Shown: positions 24,385 through 33,573 of the stretch, in pieces
Layout of the letters: the number at the start of each line of letters is the position of its first letter
How positions within the stretch are numbered: the stretch's first letter is position 1
Assembly (NCBI GenBank): GCA_002418205.1
Contig: DIDP01000042.1
Location: 1-60,969, forward strand
DNA length: 60,969 bases
Reading direction: 5' to 3'
From: Anaerolineales bacterium UBA5797
GTDB taxonomy: Bacteria; Chloroflexota; Anaerolineae; Anaerolineales; Villigracilaceae
Position numbers and translations under genes: made by a program
Notes under the pieces: generated by a model
Seen by the model: only the letters and a program-made list of their open reading frames with translations
Databases searched by the model: none
What the model was told of the DNA's origin: nothing

Positions 24385-25128
24385 TCACTTGTCCCAGCCC
24401 CCATCCGCCTCACCCTGCTTCGAATACACAATGCGCCAGATCCGCTGGAACATCGCATAATTGCGCGGGATGCTCGCCGGTCCGTCCGAAGCCATCACCT
24501 CCCAGCCGCCTTTCACGTCCAGCGCCAGTCCTCGCCAGAACGGGTACTTGATGAACTTGCGCGTATCGTGGATCTCCGGCGCCGGGCTCACCGCGATCCG
24601 CAAGCCGTTCGCCAGAAAATGATCGTTGATCCGGTTCTCGAACTGGAAGCGGTCGCCTGCCCGGAACGGCACCTCCAGCAAATGCCGCTTCTCCAGAATG
24701 CGCGTGCCCGAAACCGCCGGCACCGAGCGCAACAGCCTGCGGAAGACCCACGGCTGACTGCCCTTGTCCATGATGACCATGTCCCAGCCTTCGCAAAACT
24801 TCCGGATGAGATCGGAGACGTGCGATGGCTTCAGGTTGACCAGGTCTGCATCGCAGAACAGCAGGACCGGATACTGCGCTTCAACGACTCCCCTCAGGGC
24901 TGCTCCCGTTTTACCGAGATTGCGCGGCAGCTCCAACACGCTGACGCCGTCAACGCTCCCCGCCAGCCGGGCGGTCTCATCGGTCGAACCGTCGCTCACC
25001 ACGATGATCTCCGTCACCTCGGAGACCTGCGTCAACGGCTCCAGCACGCGCAGGAGATTCTTCGCTTCATTGTAGGCAGGGATGATCGCAGAGACCTTTA
25101 ACGTTTGTCCATGACGGGATATCAGCAT
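24385..25128 (-). CDS. Glycosyltransferase family 2
   Basis: GT-A fold sugar transferase. The N-terminal nucleotide-binding motif is VSAIIPAYNEAKNL, then IIVVSDGSTDET and the DXD-like metal site FCDADL. The last ~100 residues contain conserved-looking aromatic and basic stretches but no membrane helix, so the enzyme is probably cytoplasmic and membrane-peripheral. ATG 25128 (MLISRHGQ) is preceded by AGGTGA; longer open reading to 25233 lacks a site. It resembles glucosyl-3-phosphoglycerate-synthase-like or dolichyl-phosphate-type GT2 enzymes, but the substrate cannot be fixed. Confidence 0.88.
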   Translation of the reverse strand: MLISRHGQTLKVSAIIPAYNEAKNLLRVLEPLTQVSEVTEIIVVSDGSTDETARLAGSVDGVSVLELPRNLGKTGAALRGVVEAQYPVLLFCDADLVNLKPSHVSDLIRKFCEGWDMVIMDKGSQPWVFRRLLRSVPAVSGTRILEKRHLLEVPFRAGDRFQFENRINDHFLANGLRIAVSPAPEIHDTRKFIKYPFWRGLALDVKGGWEVMASDGPASIPRNYAMFQRIWRIVYSKQGEADGGWDK

Positions 25129-25332
25129 GCTCACCTGACCCGGGAGAAAAAATCGAGATACGGTCATTGCGGATATAACGGGACCAGCCCGTGATGTCCG
25201 CGCGAACCGCCTCACTCCATCGAAGTGTAGCACAAGAGAGTCGCAAATTCCCTGTGCAGTCCCTCATGGCATCGAAACAGGATAAGTGTTATCATATTCG
25301 CATCCAGACCAACCCAAGAGAGGAGTTCGGCA

Positions 25333-26025
25333 ATGGCTATCACATTGACAGTTCCGGTCAGTGGTCCCATCACCCAGTTGTTCGGCGAGAACCCCGATAT
25401 TTATAAAAAGTGGGGCTTCCCCGGCCACAACGGCATCGATTACGGCATCCCCAACGGCACGCAGGTCAGCGCCGCTGCCGCCGGGACCATCTCCCAGGTA
25501 TCGTTCGAGAACGGCGGCTACGGGAATTACATCAAGATCGCCCACAAGGATGGCTCGAAGAACTATTTCACCTATTATGCCCACCTCGCCAGCGCGGCGG
25601 TGGCTGCCGGGCAAAAGGTCAAAGCCGGGCAACTGGTCGGCTACAGCAACAATACCGGCGCCAGCACCGGGCCTCACCTGCACTTCGGATTGAAGATCGA
25701 CGGCGAGAACCCCGCCTACAAAGGCTACGTGGACCCCATGCCCTATTTCACCACCGGCGGCGGAGCAGAGACCGGCGACACATCCACAGGCGCGGACACA
25801 TCCGCCAACGTCTCGCTCCCGGACCTCAAGCTTGAAGTCACTTACGAAGTGCTCAACCTGCGCAACGGTCCCGGCATCGAGTATTCCATCGTCGGGCAAT
25901 TGAACAAGGGCGCAAAGTTCACGAGCAAATCGCTCCACTCCAAGAGCGTGTGGGTCGAAGTGGAGCCCGGCAAATGGTGCGCTCTGCAATTCGATGGAGT
26001 CACGTATTTGAAGGTATCGAAGTGA
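25333..26025 (+). CDS. M23 metallopeptidase domain with C-terminal SH3-like domain
   Basis: LytM/M23-type zinc peptidase domain (about 1-145) with zinc ligands in H32-x3-D36 (GHNGIDYG) and the H-x-H motif of GPHLHFG. A Thr/Ser/Gly linker (TTGGGAETGDTSTG) leads to a bacterial SH3 domain (about 170-230; YEVLNLRNGPGIEYSIVGQL, WVEVEPGKWCALQF). Such proteins usually cut peptidoglycan or act as M23 scaffolds. No signal peptide is visible: the protein begins directly with a beta strand (AITLTVPVSG), which is odd for a cell-wall enzyme. AGAGAGGAG precedes ATG 25333. Confidence 0.88.
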   Translation: MAITLTVPVSGPITQLFGENPDIYKKWGFPGHNGIDYGIPNGTQVSAAAAGTISQVSFENGGYGNYIKIAHKDGSKNYFTYYAHLASAAVAAGQKVKAGQLVGYSNNTGASTGPHLHFGLKIDGENPAYKGYVDPMPYFTTGGGAETGDTSTGADTSANVSLPDLKLEVTYEVLNLRNGPGIEYSIVGQLNKGAKFTSKSLHSKSVWVEVEPGKWCALQFDGVTYLKVSK

Positions 26026-26051
26026 TCCCGTTCTAAAGCAGCAGAATCCAG

Positions 26052-26092
26052 AACCGCCAGATATGCATCCTTTGCACGTCTGGCGGTTTTTG
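26052..26092 (+). terminator. Terminator after the M23 gene
   Basis: A 10-bp perfect stem AACCGCCAGA/TCTGGCGGTT (26052-26061, 26079-26088) with a T run. Confidence 0.85.
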
Positions 26093-26112
26093 TAAACAGT
26101 GTGCAGGCAACA

Positions 26113-29100
26113 CTATTCCATGTCACCACGCAGCAGCGCGTCCCGCACCAGCAGCACCGGATGCACCGCCTCAACCCCCGTCCCCTGCATGATCTGCATC
26201 CTGCATGCCGCACCTGAGGCAGTCACCTCGGTTCGTTGTTCACTCTCACGGTCTTTGCGCTCCATGGACTGCAGCGCCGGAAACAACTTCAACTCCCCCA
26301 CCCTCATCGAAAGCTCGTAATGCTCGGCTTCATACCCGAACGTCCCTGCCATGCCACAGCACCCGGTATCCAGCACTTCGACTTCGTAGCCGCATTGACG
26401 CAGCACATCCACGGTTGCATTTGTCCCGCTTGGCAGGGTATCTACAGCCAATCCCTCAGCCCGCTGATGGCAGTGCGGCTGGAACTTGACCTTTCTCGCA
26501 CCATCACCGGACATGGGATGTTCTAAAGTGACACTGGCATTTGAAGTGGAGATATCCTTATCCCAATAGGCATCTTCCCTACTGTCTACACGCAGAGCAA
26601 GAAACGCATCCGAGCGCAGGAGGAACTCGTCCAAAAACCAGGCATTCCTCGCGCGCTGCAGGATCTCCTCCCTTCGCTCTGGAAGCAGATCGACATAATC
26701 GTTCTTCAGGCAATAGATCTCCGGCGGTTCGATGCCGACGATCACCGCTTCACGCTGCGGGTCGAGTTGGTCCAGCGCGCCCAGCACTTTCTCCGCGTGA
26801 CGCTTCGCCGCCTCCACAAATCCCTTCGAGAGCAGCGACGCGCCCGCGCCGAGAACCGGCAACACGCGGACCTCATATCCGCACAAGGACAACACATCGA
26901 ACGCTGCCTGCTCGACCTCCGGTTCCACGTAACGCGCGAACGGATCGCTCAGGAAAATGATCTTTTCCTTCTCCGCCCTCTTCGAGGCAATCACCTTTGC
27001 CCGCCTCCCTGCAAACTTCGGGAAGGGTCTATACTTCGTGATCCCCAGGGACTTTGCCAGCATATTCTTGAGGAACGGTACCCCCATTAGGGCATTCGAC
27101 AACGGAGCGATCACTGACGCCAGCGCCGCCGCCACATGGAAATATCCGAAGATGTAATCCCGCAACGGTCGACGGTGCGATTTGTAATATTGATATTCGA
27201 ATTCATATTTCAGTTTCGCCATATCCACGCCGCTCGGACATTCCGCTTTACAGCCCTTGCAGGCGAGACAAAGATCGAGCGCCTGCGCAACCGACCCCAC
27301 AAGGTCATCGCGAGCAACAGGCACGGTCAGCGACGAAGCGCCCACCCTATTGACGGCTGCACCTCCGGTTGCGATCATCGCCCTCAACAAGTTCGCCCTG
27401 CCCCGCGTCGAGTGCATCTCATCCCTCGTCGCCTGATACGATGGACACATCACCCCGTTCGTCTTGCGGCAGACGCCCTGCCCATTGCATTGCTCGATCG
27501 CGCCAGCCAGTCCGCGTTCGTGGTCGAAGCGCAGGGATGGATCCCACACCTGCACCTGATACCCTTCACCGTAACGCAAATGCGTATCCATCGGCGGCGC
27601 GTCGAACAACTTGCCCGGGTTCAATAGATTATCGGGGTCAGCCGCGCGTTTCAGCATGCGCATGGCATCGGTCACTTCCCTGCCGTACGTCCGTTCGATC
27701 CACTCCCCCGAAACGATCCCATCGCCATGCTCGCTGCTCATCGAGCCGCCGAGTCGCATCGTCAGCGCAAAGACCTGCTCGCCGATGCCCCGCAATGCCC
27801 GCACACCCGCACCGCGCTGCAGGTCCAATATCGGGCGGATGTGCAAACAGCCTGCCGAAGCGTGGGCATAGATCCCGCCCTCGGTCCCATGCGCAGACAT
27901 GATCCGCTCCACCTCTCGCACGAACTCACCGAGTCTCTCAACCGGGATGGCGCAATCCTCGATGAAAGCCGCCGGGCGGGCAGCCCGCGGACGCGAATCC
28001 AAAATCCCCAATCCCATCTTGCGGATGTTCCATATCCGCTCCTGCTCCTCTTTGGACTCGGCGATGGTCAAGATCTCATTCTCTACCCGCGCTGAGCGGA
28101 GGGACGGCGCGGTACTGTTCCGCAGTCGAAGCGCCGCCGCCTTCAAAGCCGACGGCTGGTCGCCGCTAAACTCAACGACGAGCAACGCTGCCGGCATACC
28201 GAGCGGAGACGAAGTGCCGACCACCCATCCCATCTGACGCGCATACGCCGGGACAGTGCGCGCCAACTCGAGGATCATCCGCGGGATCAACTCCACGGCG
28301 CTCGGACCGAACTCCAACAGACGCGGCACATCATCACACGCCTCAGAGATGCTCTGATAGGCAAGCACGCCCAGGATGGTATGCTTTGGCTTCAGAACAA
28401 GGTTGACCGTCGCACGGCGCATGACCGCCAGAGTCCCTTCACTGCCCGCCAGCAACGGCGCCAGATTCCAAATGTCAGGCTTCAGGTTTGCAGGATAATA
28501 TTCGCCGATCCATTGCGGCGGCGCGGATGGGCTCCACGGCAAAAGATAATTCAGGCGATAGCCGGAGGAGTTCCGCCAGGTCTGCGGATAGTTATGCTTG
28601 ATCGCATCGGAATATCGTTCGCGGATGATCTGAATCGTTGGCAATAACTTTGACCTGCAACTCGCATCCCACGTTTCGAGTGCGCTATCGGCAAGGATTA
28701 CATCCGCCGAAACCAGATGGTCCGCGCTCATGCCATAGAGGATCGAGTGCGCGCCGGTCGCGTTATTGGCGATCACACCGCCCATCGTGGCGCGTTCCGC
28801 GGAGGCAGGGTCGGGACCGAAGGTCAAGCCGTATTTGGCGGAGGCAGCATTGAGCGTGGAAAGAACGACGCCCGGTTCAACGGTGGCGGTGCGGGCTTCG
28901 GCATCGATCGCGATGATGGAATCCAGCCAGCGCGAGCAATCCAATATCAAGGCCTCGCCGATCGCCTGACCACCCAGTGACGATCCCGCGCCGCGCGGCA
29001 GGATGGGAACCTTGTATTTCGCGGCAAGCTCCACCGCAGATTGGAGGTCGCTCTGCGTTTTGGGGATGGCGACACCGAGCGGTTCGATCTGGTACATCGA

Positions 29101-29199
29101 AGCGTCGGTGGCATAGAGGATGCGGGAAGCAGTATCGAGGCGGATATCCCCCGTGAAATGTTTACGTAACTCGTTGACGAAATCAGGAGGCAGAGACAT
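26113..29199 (-). CDS. FAD- and Fe-S-containing oxidoreductase (GlcD-type fused to Fe-S and CCG domains)
   Basis: A 1028-aa flavoprotein of the type fusing an FAD-linked oxidase (PCMH fold) with an iron-sulfur module, as in YdiJ-like D-2-hydroxyacid dehydrogenases. The N-terminal FAD part shows PILPRGAGSSLGGQA, ATMGGVIANNATG and LAGSEGTLAV. FAD-oxidase C-terminal residues include SSEHGDG and LNPGKLFD. Then come Fe-S ligands (CNGQGVC, CxxCKGCKAECPSG) and a CCG-type C-terminal domain (DTGCCGMAG). Electrons from a 2-hydroxyacid would pass through the clusters to an acceptor. It stands alone on the minus strand, 76 bp after the VOC gene, behind a terminator. Substrate is not determinable. Confidence 0.9.
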   Translation of the reverse strand: MSLPPDFVNELRKHFTGDIRLDTASRILYATDASMYQIEPLGVAIPKTQSDLQSAVELAAKYKVPILPRGAGSSLGGQAIGEALILDCSRWLDSIIAIDAEARTATVEPGVVLSTLNAASAKYGLTFGPDPASAERATMGGVIANNATGAHSILYGMSADHLVSADVILADSALETWDASCRSKLLPTIQIIRERYSDAIKHNYPQTWRNSSGYRLNYLLPWSPSAPPQWIGEYYPANLKPDIWNLAPLLAGSEGTLAVMRRATVNLVLKPKHTILGVLAYQSISEACDDVPRLLEFGPSAVELIPRMILELARTVPAYARQMGWVVGTSSPLGMPAALLVVEFSGDQPSALKAAALRLRNSTAPSLRSARVENEILTIAESKEEQERIWNIRKMGLGILDSRPRAARPAAFIEDCAIPVERLGEFVREVERIMSAHGTEGGIYAHASAGCLHIRPILDLQRGAGVRALRGIGEQVFALTMRLGGSMSSEHGDGIVSGEWIERTYGREVTDAMRMLKRAADPDNLLNPGKLFDAPPMDTHLRYGEGYQVQVWDPSLRFDHERGLAGAIEQCNGQGVCRKTNGVMCPSYQATRDEMHSTRGRANLLRAMIATGGAAVNRVGASSLTVPVARDDLVGSVAQALDLCLACKGCKAECPSGVDMAKLKYEFEYQYYKSHRRPLRDYIFGYFHVAAALASVIAPLSNALMGVPFLKNMLAKSLGITKYRPFPKFAGRRAKVIASKRAEKEKIIFLSDPFARYVEPEVEQAAFDVLSLCGYEVRVLPVLGAGASLLSKGFVEAAKRHAEKVLGALDQLDPQREAVIVGIEPPEIYCLKNDYVDLLPERREEILQRARNAWFLDEFLLRSDAFLALRVDSREDAYWDKDISTSNASVTLEHPMSGDGARKVKFQPHCHQRAEGLAVDTLPSGTNATVDVLRQCGYEVEVLDTGCCGMAGTFGYEAEHYELSMRVGELKLFPALQSMERKDRESEQRTEVTASGAACRMQIMQGTGVEAVHPVLLVRDALLRGDME

Positions 29200-29226
29200 G
29201 CGTAGATTGTACCGCTTGTCTCTGCA

Positions 29227-29261
29227 TAAAAAACAGAGGCAGGTTCCAGACCTGCCTCTGT
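29227..29261 (-). terminator. Terminator of the VOC gene
   Basis: A 12-bp perfect stem (29233-29244 with 29250-29261) with loop TCCAG, followed by six T on the minus strand. Confidence 0.9.
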
Positions 29262-29275
29262 AGTATCGGAAATTT

Positions 29276-29647
29276 TTACTTGTTGAAATCAGGGTTCATG
29301 CTTGTATAGAGCGCCAGCACGTTCCCGGTGGGATCCTGAAAGACGCCGAACCAGCCGGTCTGTGGGATCTCGGTTTTGGCGTGGAGCACCTTGCCGCCGA
29401 GGTTTTCAACTTTCTTCAGGTCGGCTTCGATGTCATCGCTATCGATGTACACGAGCACCTGCCCGGCAGGGTTTTCATCGGAGACCTGCGGAAAGCCTCC
29501 GCCGGAACCACTGCCATCCTCCCACATGGTGTAGTTCATCTCAGGCACGTGCTGGAGTTTCCAGCCGAACAGCTCCTGATAGAACTTTCCTGCGGCTTCC
29601 ACGTTTGCAGCGGGAATCTCAACATGGACAACGTTTCTTTTGGACAT
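29276..29647 (-). CDS. VOC (glyoxalase-like) family protein
   Basis: A 123-aa vicinal-oxygen-chelate fold protein. VVHVEIPAANVEAAGKFYQELFGW is the first beta-alpha-beta unit (residues about 5-28), and WFGVFQDPTGNVLALY is the C-terminal strand pair. VEIP and GNVLALY hold the positions where metal ligands sit in active members. Family members include glyoxalases, resistance proteins and non-enzymatic binders, so the role is open. GAGGAG precedes ATG 29647. A well-formed promoter with an 18-bp palindrome between its elements implies that expression is repressor-controlled. Confidence 0.9.
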   Translation of the reverse strand: MSKRNVVHVEIPAANVEAAGKFYQELFGWKLQHVPEMNYTMWEDGSGSGGGFPQVSDENPAGQVLVYIDSDDIEADLKKVENLGGKVLHAKTEIPQTGWFGVFQDPTGNVLALYTSMNPDFNK

Positions 29648-29687
29648 GACAATCTCCTCTTTGGCTAAAATGGACAACGACAGACCA

Positions 29688-29716
29688 ATTATAGAACGAG
29701 TGTTCTATGCAGTCAA
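29688..29716 (-). promoter_or_regulatory. Promoter and palindromic operator of the VOC gene
   Basis: On the minus strand TTGACT (29711-29716) and TATAAT (29688-29693) are 17 bp apart. The perfect inverted repeat ATAGAAC-GAGT-GTTCTAT (29691-29708) fills the spacer and overlaps the -10 box. This layout is typical of a TetR-type operator; no regulator gene is adjacent. Confidence 0.7.
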
Positions 29717-29773
29717 GCGCCAGATGTGGAGACGTTTATTTAACGGAGGCAAGATACGGGGGCGAATGAAGCG

Positions 29774-31099
29774 TTACTCGTATTTGAGCGCCAGCACCGG
29801 GATCATGGTGGCCGCGCGCAGGGCGGGATACAGTCCGGAAGCCATTCCAATGAACGTGGAAAAGACGAGGGCAAAGACAGGCAGCCAGACCGGCGTGTAG
29901 ACGGCAACACTCGGTGGAACGCCGCCCTGTTGCCCCGCCTGCCCGGCGAGGTAAACGATCGCGATCACGTTGATGCCCTGTCCCGCCAGCCAGCCGAAGA
30001 TGACCCCTCCCAGCCCGCCGACGAAGCCAATACCGGCGGCTTCGCCCAGAAAGATCGAAAGCACGTCGCGGTTGGTGGCGCCAACGGCCTTCATCAAGCC
30101 GATCTCACGCGTGCGCTCAAGGATGGACATTGCCATGGTGTTGGCAATGCCGATGGCTGCGACCAGCAGGGCGATCGCGCCGACGCCGCCGAAGATCACC
30201 TGCAGGATGACGTAAAAATTATTGATGCCCTGCACAAACGACTGCGGCGTGAAAGCCTGGAACCCCATCTGCGTGATCTGATCGGAGATTTCCAGCACCT
30301 GATCCACATCGCTCACCTTAACGATCACCTGACTGTAACCGTCCTTGTTGTAGTTGATACGGCGGTTCATGGACCATTCGTTGAGCGCCTTGACCTCATC
30401 GAGCGGCATGTAGATCGTCCAGTCCGATTCGCCGCGCGTTTCCTTCAGGACGCCAGCCACGCGCAGTGTGATGTTTTTGCGGGTCTCCTTCCCCTCGGCA
30501 TCGTATTTCGAAACGATCAACTGGATCTGTTGACCATATAGATCGGGCGGCACTGGCGGATCCTGCCCGGGACGCCAGCGCGGATCGTAGAAATTGTTCG
30601 GCACCATTACCCCGATCACGGCAACGCCGCGTCCCAACGCGGTATCTCCTTCGGTCGCCTCCACACCCAGGACATCGAGGTTGTTTACCGCCACACCGAT
30701 GATGTTTCCCCAGCCTTCCATCTTCTGGTATTTGACCATACCGCCCATCATCAGGTAATCGCGCGGGATGACCGACTCCACGCCGGGGATCGCCCGGATC
30801 TCATCCAGCGCAAGGTTGGTCAACAATTTTTGCTGACTTGATCCACCGCCTCCACCTCCACCTCCGCCGGGACCGGAAACGACCGGTCCCTCGCCATACG
30901 TCGGGCTGACCTGGATCTGCGTCAGGTCACCGATGCCGAACAATTGCTCATTGGCATTACGCTGCAACCCGATCGCCAGCGAAACCAGCACCACCACCGC
31001 CGCGGTGCCGATCACCACGCCAATGGCGGTCAATGCCACGCGCGCTTTGCGGCGGTTCAGATTCCCAACGATCAAACGAAGCAGGTCGAAGAACTTCAC
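29774..31099 (-). CDS. ABC transporter permease, MacB/FtsX type
   Basis: Inner-membrane permease with one N-terminal helix (about 20-42), a large periplasmic-type MacB domain, and three C-terminal helices forming the FtsX domain (from about 310; AIALLVAAIGIANTMAMSILERTREIGLMKAVGATNRD is the hallmark). The extracytoplasmic domain carries an unusual Gly-rich loop (residues about 80-95). It works with the ATPase at 32840 in mechanotransmission-type export. Start GTG 31099 has AAGGATAG upstream, inside the end of the preceding gene. Last gene of a four-gene operon. Confidence 0.92.
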   Translation of the reverse strand: MKFFDLLRLIVGNLNRRKARVALTAIGVVIGTAAVVVLVSLAIGLQRNANEQLFGIGDLTQIQVSPTYGEGPVVSGPGGGGGGGGGSSQQKLLTNLALDEIRAIPGVESVIPRDYLMMGGMVKYQKMEGWGNIIGVAVNNLDVLGVEATEGDTALGRGVAVIGVMVPNNFYDPRWRPGQDPPVPPDLYGQQIQLIVSKYDAEGKETRKNITLRVAGVLKETRGESDWTIYMPLDEVKALNEWSMNRRINYNKDGYSQVIVKVSDVDQVLEISDQITQMGFQAFTPQSFVQGINNFYVILQVIFGGVGAIALLVAAIGIANTMAMSILERTREIGLMKAVGATNRDVLSIFLGEAAGIGFVGGLGGVIFGWLAGQGINVIAIVYLAGQAGQQGGVPPSVAVYTPVWLPVFALVFSTFIGMASGLYPALRAATMIPVLALKYE

Positions 31100-31101
31100 A
31101 A

Positions 31102-32808
31102 CTATCCTTTTCCAGGGATCGGCTGAACCTGCACAGGGTTTTCACCAGGCGGCAGGACCTCGCCTCCACCGCCTGAAGGAGCAGAGCTATCCAAACCAAA
31201 CAAACCGAGAATAAACCGCCAGATCTTCTGCAACGTGGTCTCTTCGGTCGCCACCGGGAATCCTCCGCCACCGCCTCCGGCAGATGGATCGATGGGCGGT
31301 TCCTCCATCGCTTCCATCACTTCGACATCCAGGGTGCGCGTGATCGTGCGAGGCTGGTTGAAATCATCGGTGTAATCGATGGTAAATGTCAATGTGAGTG
31401 TGCCGGACTGGTCCGGGATCAACATCGAATCGAGCGTGAAGTAACCGCCCGCGTCGAGCGACCCGATCAGACTGCTCCCGTTATCGACCGTCCCGTTCGC
31501 CGCTGTGACCTTCAGGGTGCCCAAAACGCTCAAGCGTTTACCGAGGTTGACGATCTGGATCGGCAAGGCTCCCGGCTGCCCCACAAAGAACGGGTCAGGC
31601 GGACGATAGAAACTGACATCCAAATTCGGCAGGCTGTAGACAAGCAGCGTGATCACCTGCTCATCATTGACCACTTCGCCCTTCTCGTTCAAATAAGAAA
31701 AAGTGACCTTCATGGGATACGCGCCCGGGCTGGTCGAGACGTTAACGATCAAATTTTGTTTCGCCTGGATCGCTCCGCCCGCCGGCAGGTCGCCAAGCGA
31801 TTGGACGTTCGATGCGCCGACAGGCGCAAAGTTGGTGAACTCACCGCTGCCGCCCGAGACGCCGCCTGGCTGCGGAGTCCCGCCGCTCGTCCCGCTCGAA
31901 CCGCCGCCGACAATCATCGTCACGCGCTGTGCCTTCTCGTTCCCCATGTTTTGCACGGTCATCGTGAGAGCAAACTGCTCCCCGGGCTGAAGCGGATCGA
32001 TGCTCGCGGCATAGTCCGTGATCACCAGTTGCGAACTCTTCACTCCCGTCGGCGTGGAGGTGGGATACACAACCCCGCCGGAGCCTCCGCCGCTGGTCGG
32101 CACAGAAAGGGCGAACTTGTCCGAGTAGGTCATGCCCGCATCATCATAATAAGTTACTGTCATATCAACCGTCAGAACCCCCACGCCATAGGTATTGCCG
32201 GTGACCAGAAAACTCTGGGTGAAATCCGCCTTGTTCCCAGCCGCGACAGTCCCCAGGGCAACAACGCCGCCGGTCTTCAAAGGAACAAGATCGGAGGACG
32301 TCAACACTGCCTGCGTGCTGTAGGCGTCGGAGGTGCCTGCATTATCGATCACAACGATCAACTTGAACTCGCTGTTCGTCGAGACGCTCCCGTTCGTCCT
32401 GGACGACTTGATCACGAATTGCGGGCGGACAAATGGCAACGGCGCAGTGGTGGCAGTGGGGGCCGGTGCAGAAACAGTAACACAAGGCGCAGGGCAGGAA
32501 ACAGGACCAATACTCGTTGCCACCGTAACGTCGTAACTCCCCACCGGAAACCCGACAGGTACCAAGGCGGTCAACTCAGTGGGACTTTGGGTCAAACGTA
32601 ATAGCGCAGTACCCCCCAATGAGACCTGCGCCGTTGAGTCAAAGTCCGTTCCCGTTATGGTGATGATGTTGTCCACGTTGTTGAAAATTTGAGGCGGCGC
32701 AACTCCAGAAATAGTGGGAGTTTGGGCATACGCGGGCACCGGCAGCATCGCCATGATCAGCACGAGCAAGATCAGAAGGGACACAAATCGAAAGAGGGAA
32801 GTTTTCAT
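31102..32808 (-). CDS. Secreted IPT/TIG-domain and CARDB-like protein, ABC-operon partner
   Basis: Signal peptide at residues 1-28 (hydrophobic LLILLVLIMAML, cleavage after AYA). An IPT/TIG domain follows (about 30-110; PTISGVAPPQIFN, IITITGTDF, VPVGFPVGSYDVTV). Then come several immunoglobulin-like CARDB segments (LVITDYAASIDPLQPGEQFALTMTVQNMG, LPIQIVNLGKR) and a Gly-rich C-terminal tail with a possible short helix (IWRFILGLFGL). GGGAGAA precedes ATG 32808; the longer reading to 32928 has no signal peptide. Its place between ATPase and permease suggests an extracytoplasmic component or passenger of the exporter. Confidence 0.82.
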   Translation of the reverse strand: MKTSLFRFVSLLILLVLIMAMLPVPAYAQTPTISGVAPPQIFNNVDNIITITGTDFDSTAQVSLGGTALLRLTQSPTELTALVPVGFPVGSYDVTVATSIGPVSCPAPCVTVSAPAPTATTAPLPFVRPQFVIKSSRTNGSVSTNSEFKLIVVIDNAGTSDAYSTQAVLTSSDLVPLKTGGVVALGTVAAGNKADFTQSFLVTGNTYGVGVLTVDMTVTYYDDAGMTYSDKFALSVPTSGGGSGGVVYPTSTPTGVKSSQLVITDYAASIDPLQPGEQFALTMTVQNMGNEKAQRVTMIVGGGSSGTSGGTPQPGGVSGGSGEFTNFAPVGASNVQSLGDLPAGGAIQAKQNLIVNVSTSPGAYPMKVTFSYLNEKGEVVNDEQVITLLVYSLPNLDVSFYRPPDPFFVGQPGALPIQIVNLGKRLSVLGTLKVTAANGTVDNGSSLIGSLDAGGYFTLDSMLIPDQSGTLTLTFTIDYTDDFNQPRTITRTLDVEVMEAMEEPPIDPSAGGGGGGFPVATEETTLQKIWRFILGLFGLDSSAPSGGGGEVLPPGENPVQVQPIPGKG

Positions 32809-32839
32809 TTTTCTCCCGGTTTTTTTATGAGCGGTTCGA

Positions 32840-33556
32840 TCAATTCTGAACCGATTCCAACACAGCGGATTGATATTCCGCCTCACTGACCACCCGCCCA
32901 TCGAGCAGGTAGATCTGATGCGTCGCAAAGCGCATCATCCGCGGGTCGTGGGTTACCACCAGCACCGTCCGCCCGGAGCCGTGCAGATCAGCAAGCAGCT
33001 GCATCACTGCCGCGCCGCTGGACGTATCCAGGTTGCCGGTCGGCTCATCCGCAAGGATCACACTGGGATCATTTACAAGCGCGCGGGCGATGGCAACGCG
33101 TTGCTGCTGTCCGCCAGAAAGTTCCGTGGGTCGGTGATCGGCGCGGTCGCTGAGCCCCACCTGCTCCAATAATTGCCGGGCTTTCTGGCTGCGTTGAGCG
33201 GACGTCACACCGGCAAACTGCATCGGGAATGCCACATTTTCCAATGCGGTCATGCTGGGCACCAGATTGAACGACTGGAACACAAAGCCCATCGTACGGC
33301 GGCGGAACAGGGCGAGCTGATTTTCATCCATCCCAGTGAGGCTCTGATCACCCACGGATAGTTCACCGGAGGTCGCCCGATCCAGGCCACCAAGCAAATA
33401 CAACAAGGTGCTCTTTCCTGAACCGGAAGGGCCCATCACCACCGTGAACGTATTTGGCATGATCTCAAGGTCCACACCATCCAGCGCGCGGACAGTTGCA
33501 CCACCCATCTGGTAGTGTTTTTTCAACCCGGTGACGCGAATGAACGGCTTTTCCAT
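32840..33556 (-). CDS. ABC transporter ATP-binding protein, MacB/LolD type
   Basis: A 238-aa ATPase of the LolD/MacB subfamily. Walker A is GPSGSGKST (42-50), the signature is LSGGQQQR, Walker B is VILADEPTGNLD, and the switch His is in VVTHDPR. It powers the FtsX-type permease encoded at 29774. There is no good ribosome binding site before ATG 33556, but the Yip1 gene ends 17 bp upstream, so translation may depend on the upstream cistron. The pocket and dimer motifs are intact. The exported substrate is unknown. Confidence 0.94.
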   Translation of the reverse strand: MEKPFIRVTGLKKHYQMGGATVRALDGVDLEIMPNTFTVVMGPSGSGKSTLLYLLGGLDRATSGELSVGDQSLTGMDENQLALFRRRTMGFVFQSFNLVPSMTALENVAFPMQFAGVTSAQRSQKARQLLEQVGLSDRADHRPTELSGGQQQRVAIARALVNDPSVILADEPTGNLDTSSGAAVMQLLADLHGSGRTVLVVTHDPRMMRFATHQIYLLDGRVVSEAEYQSAVLESVQN

Positions 33557-33573
33557 TTTCAGGAGAAGGGGGA

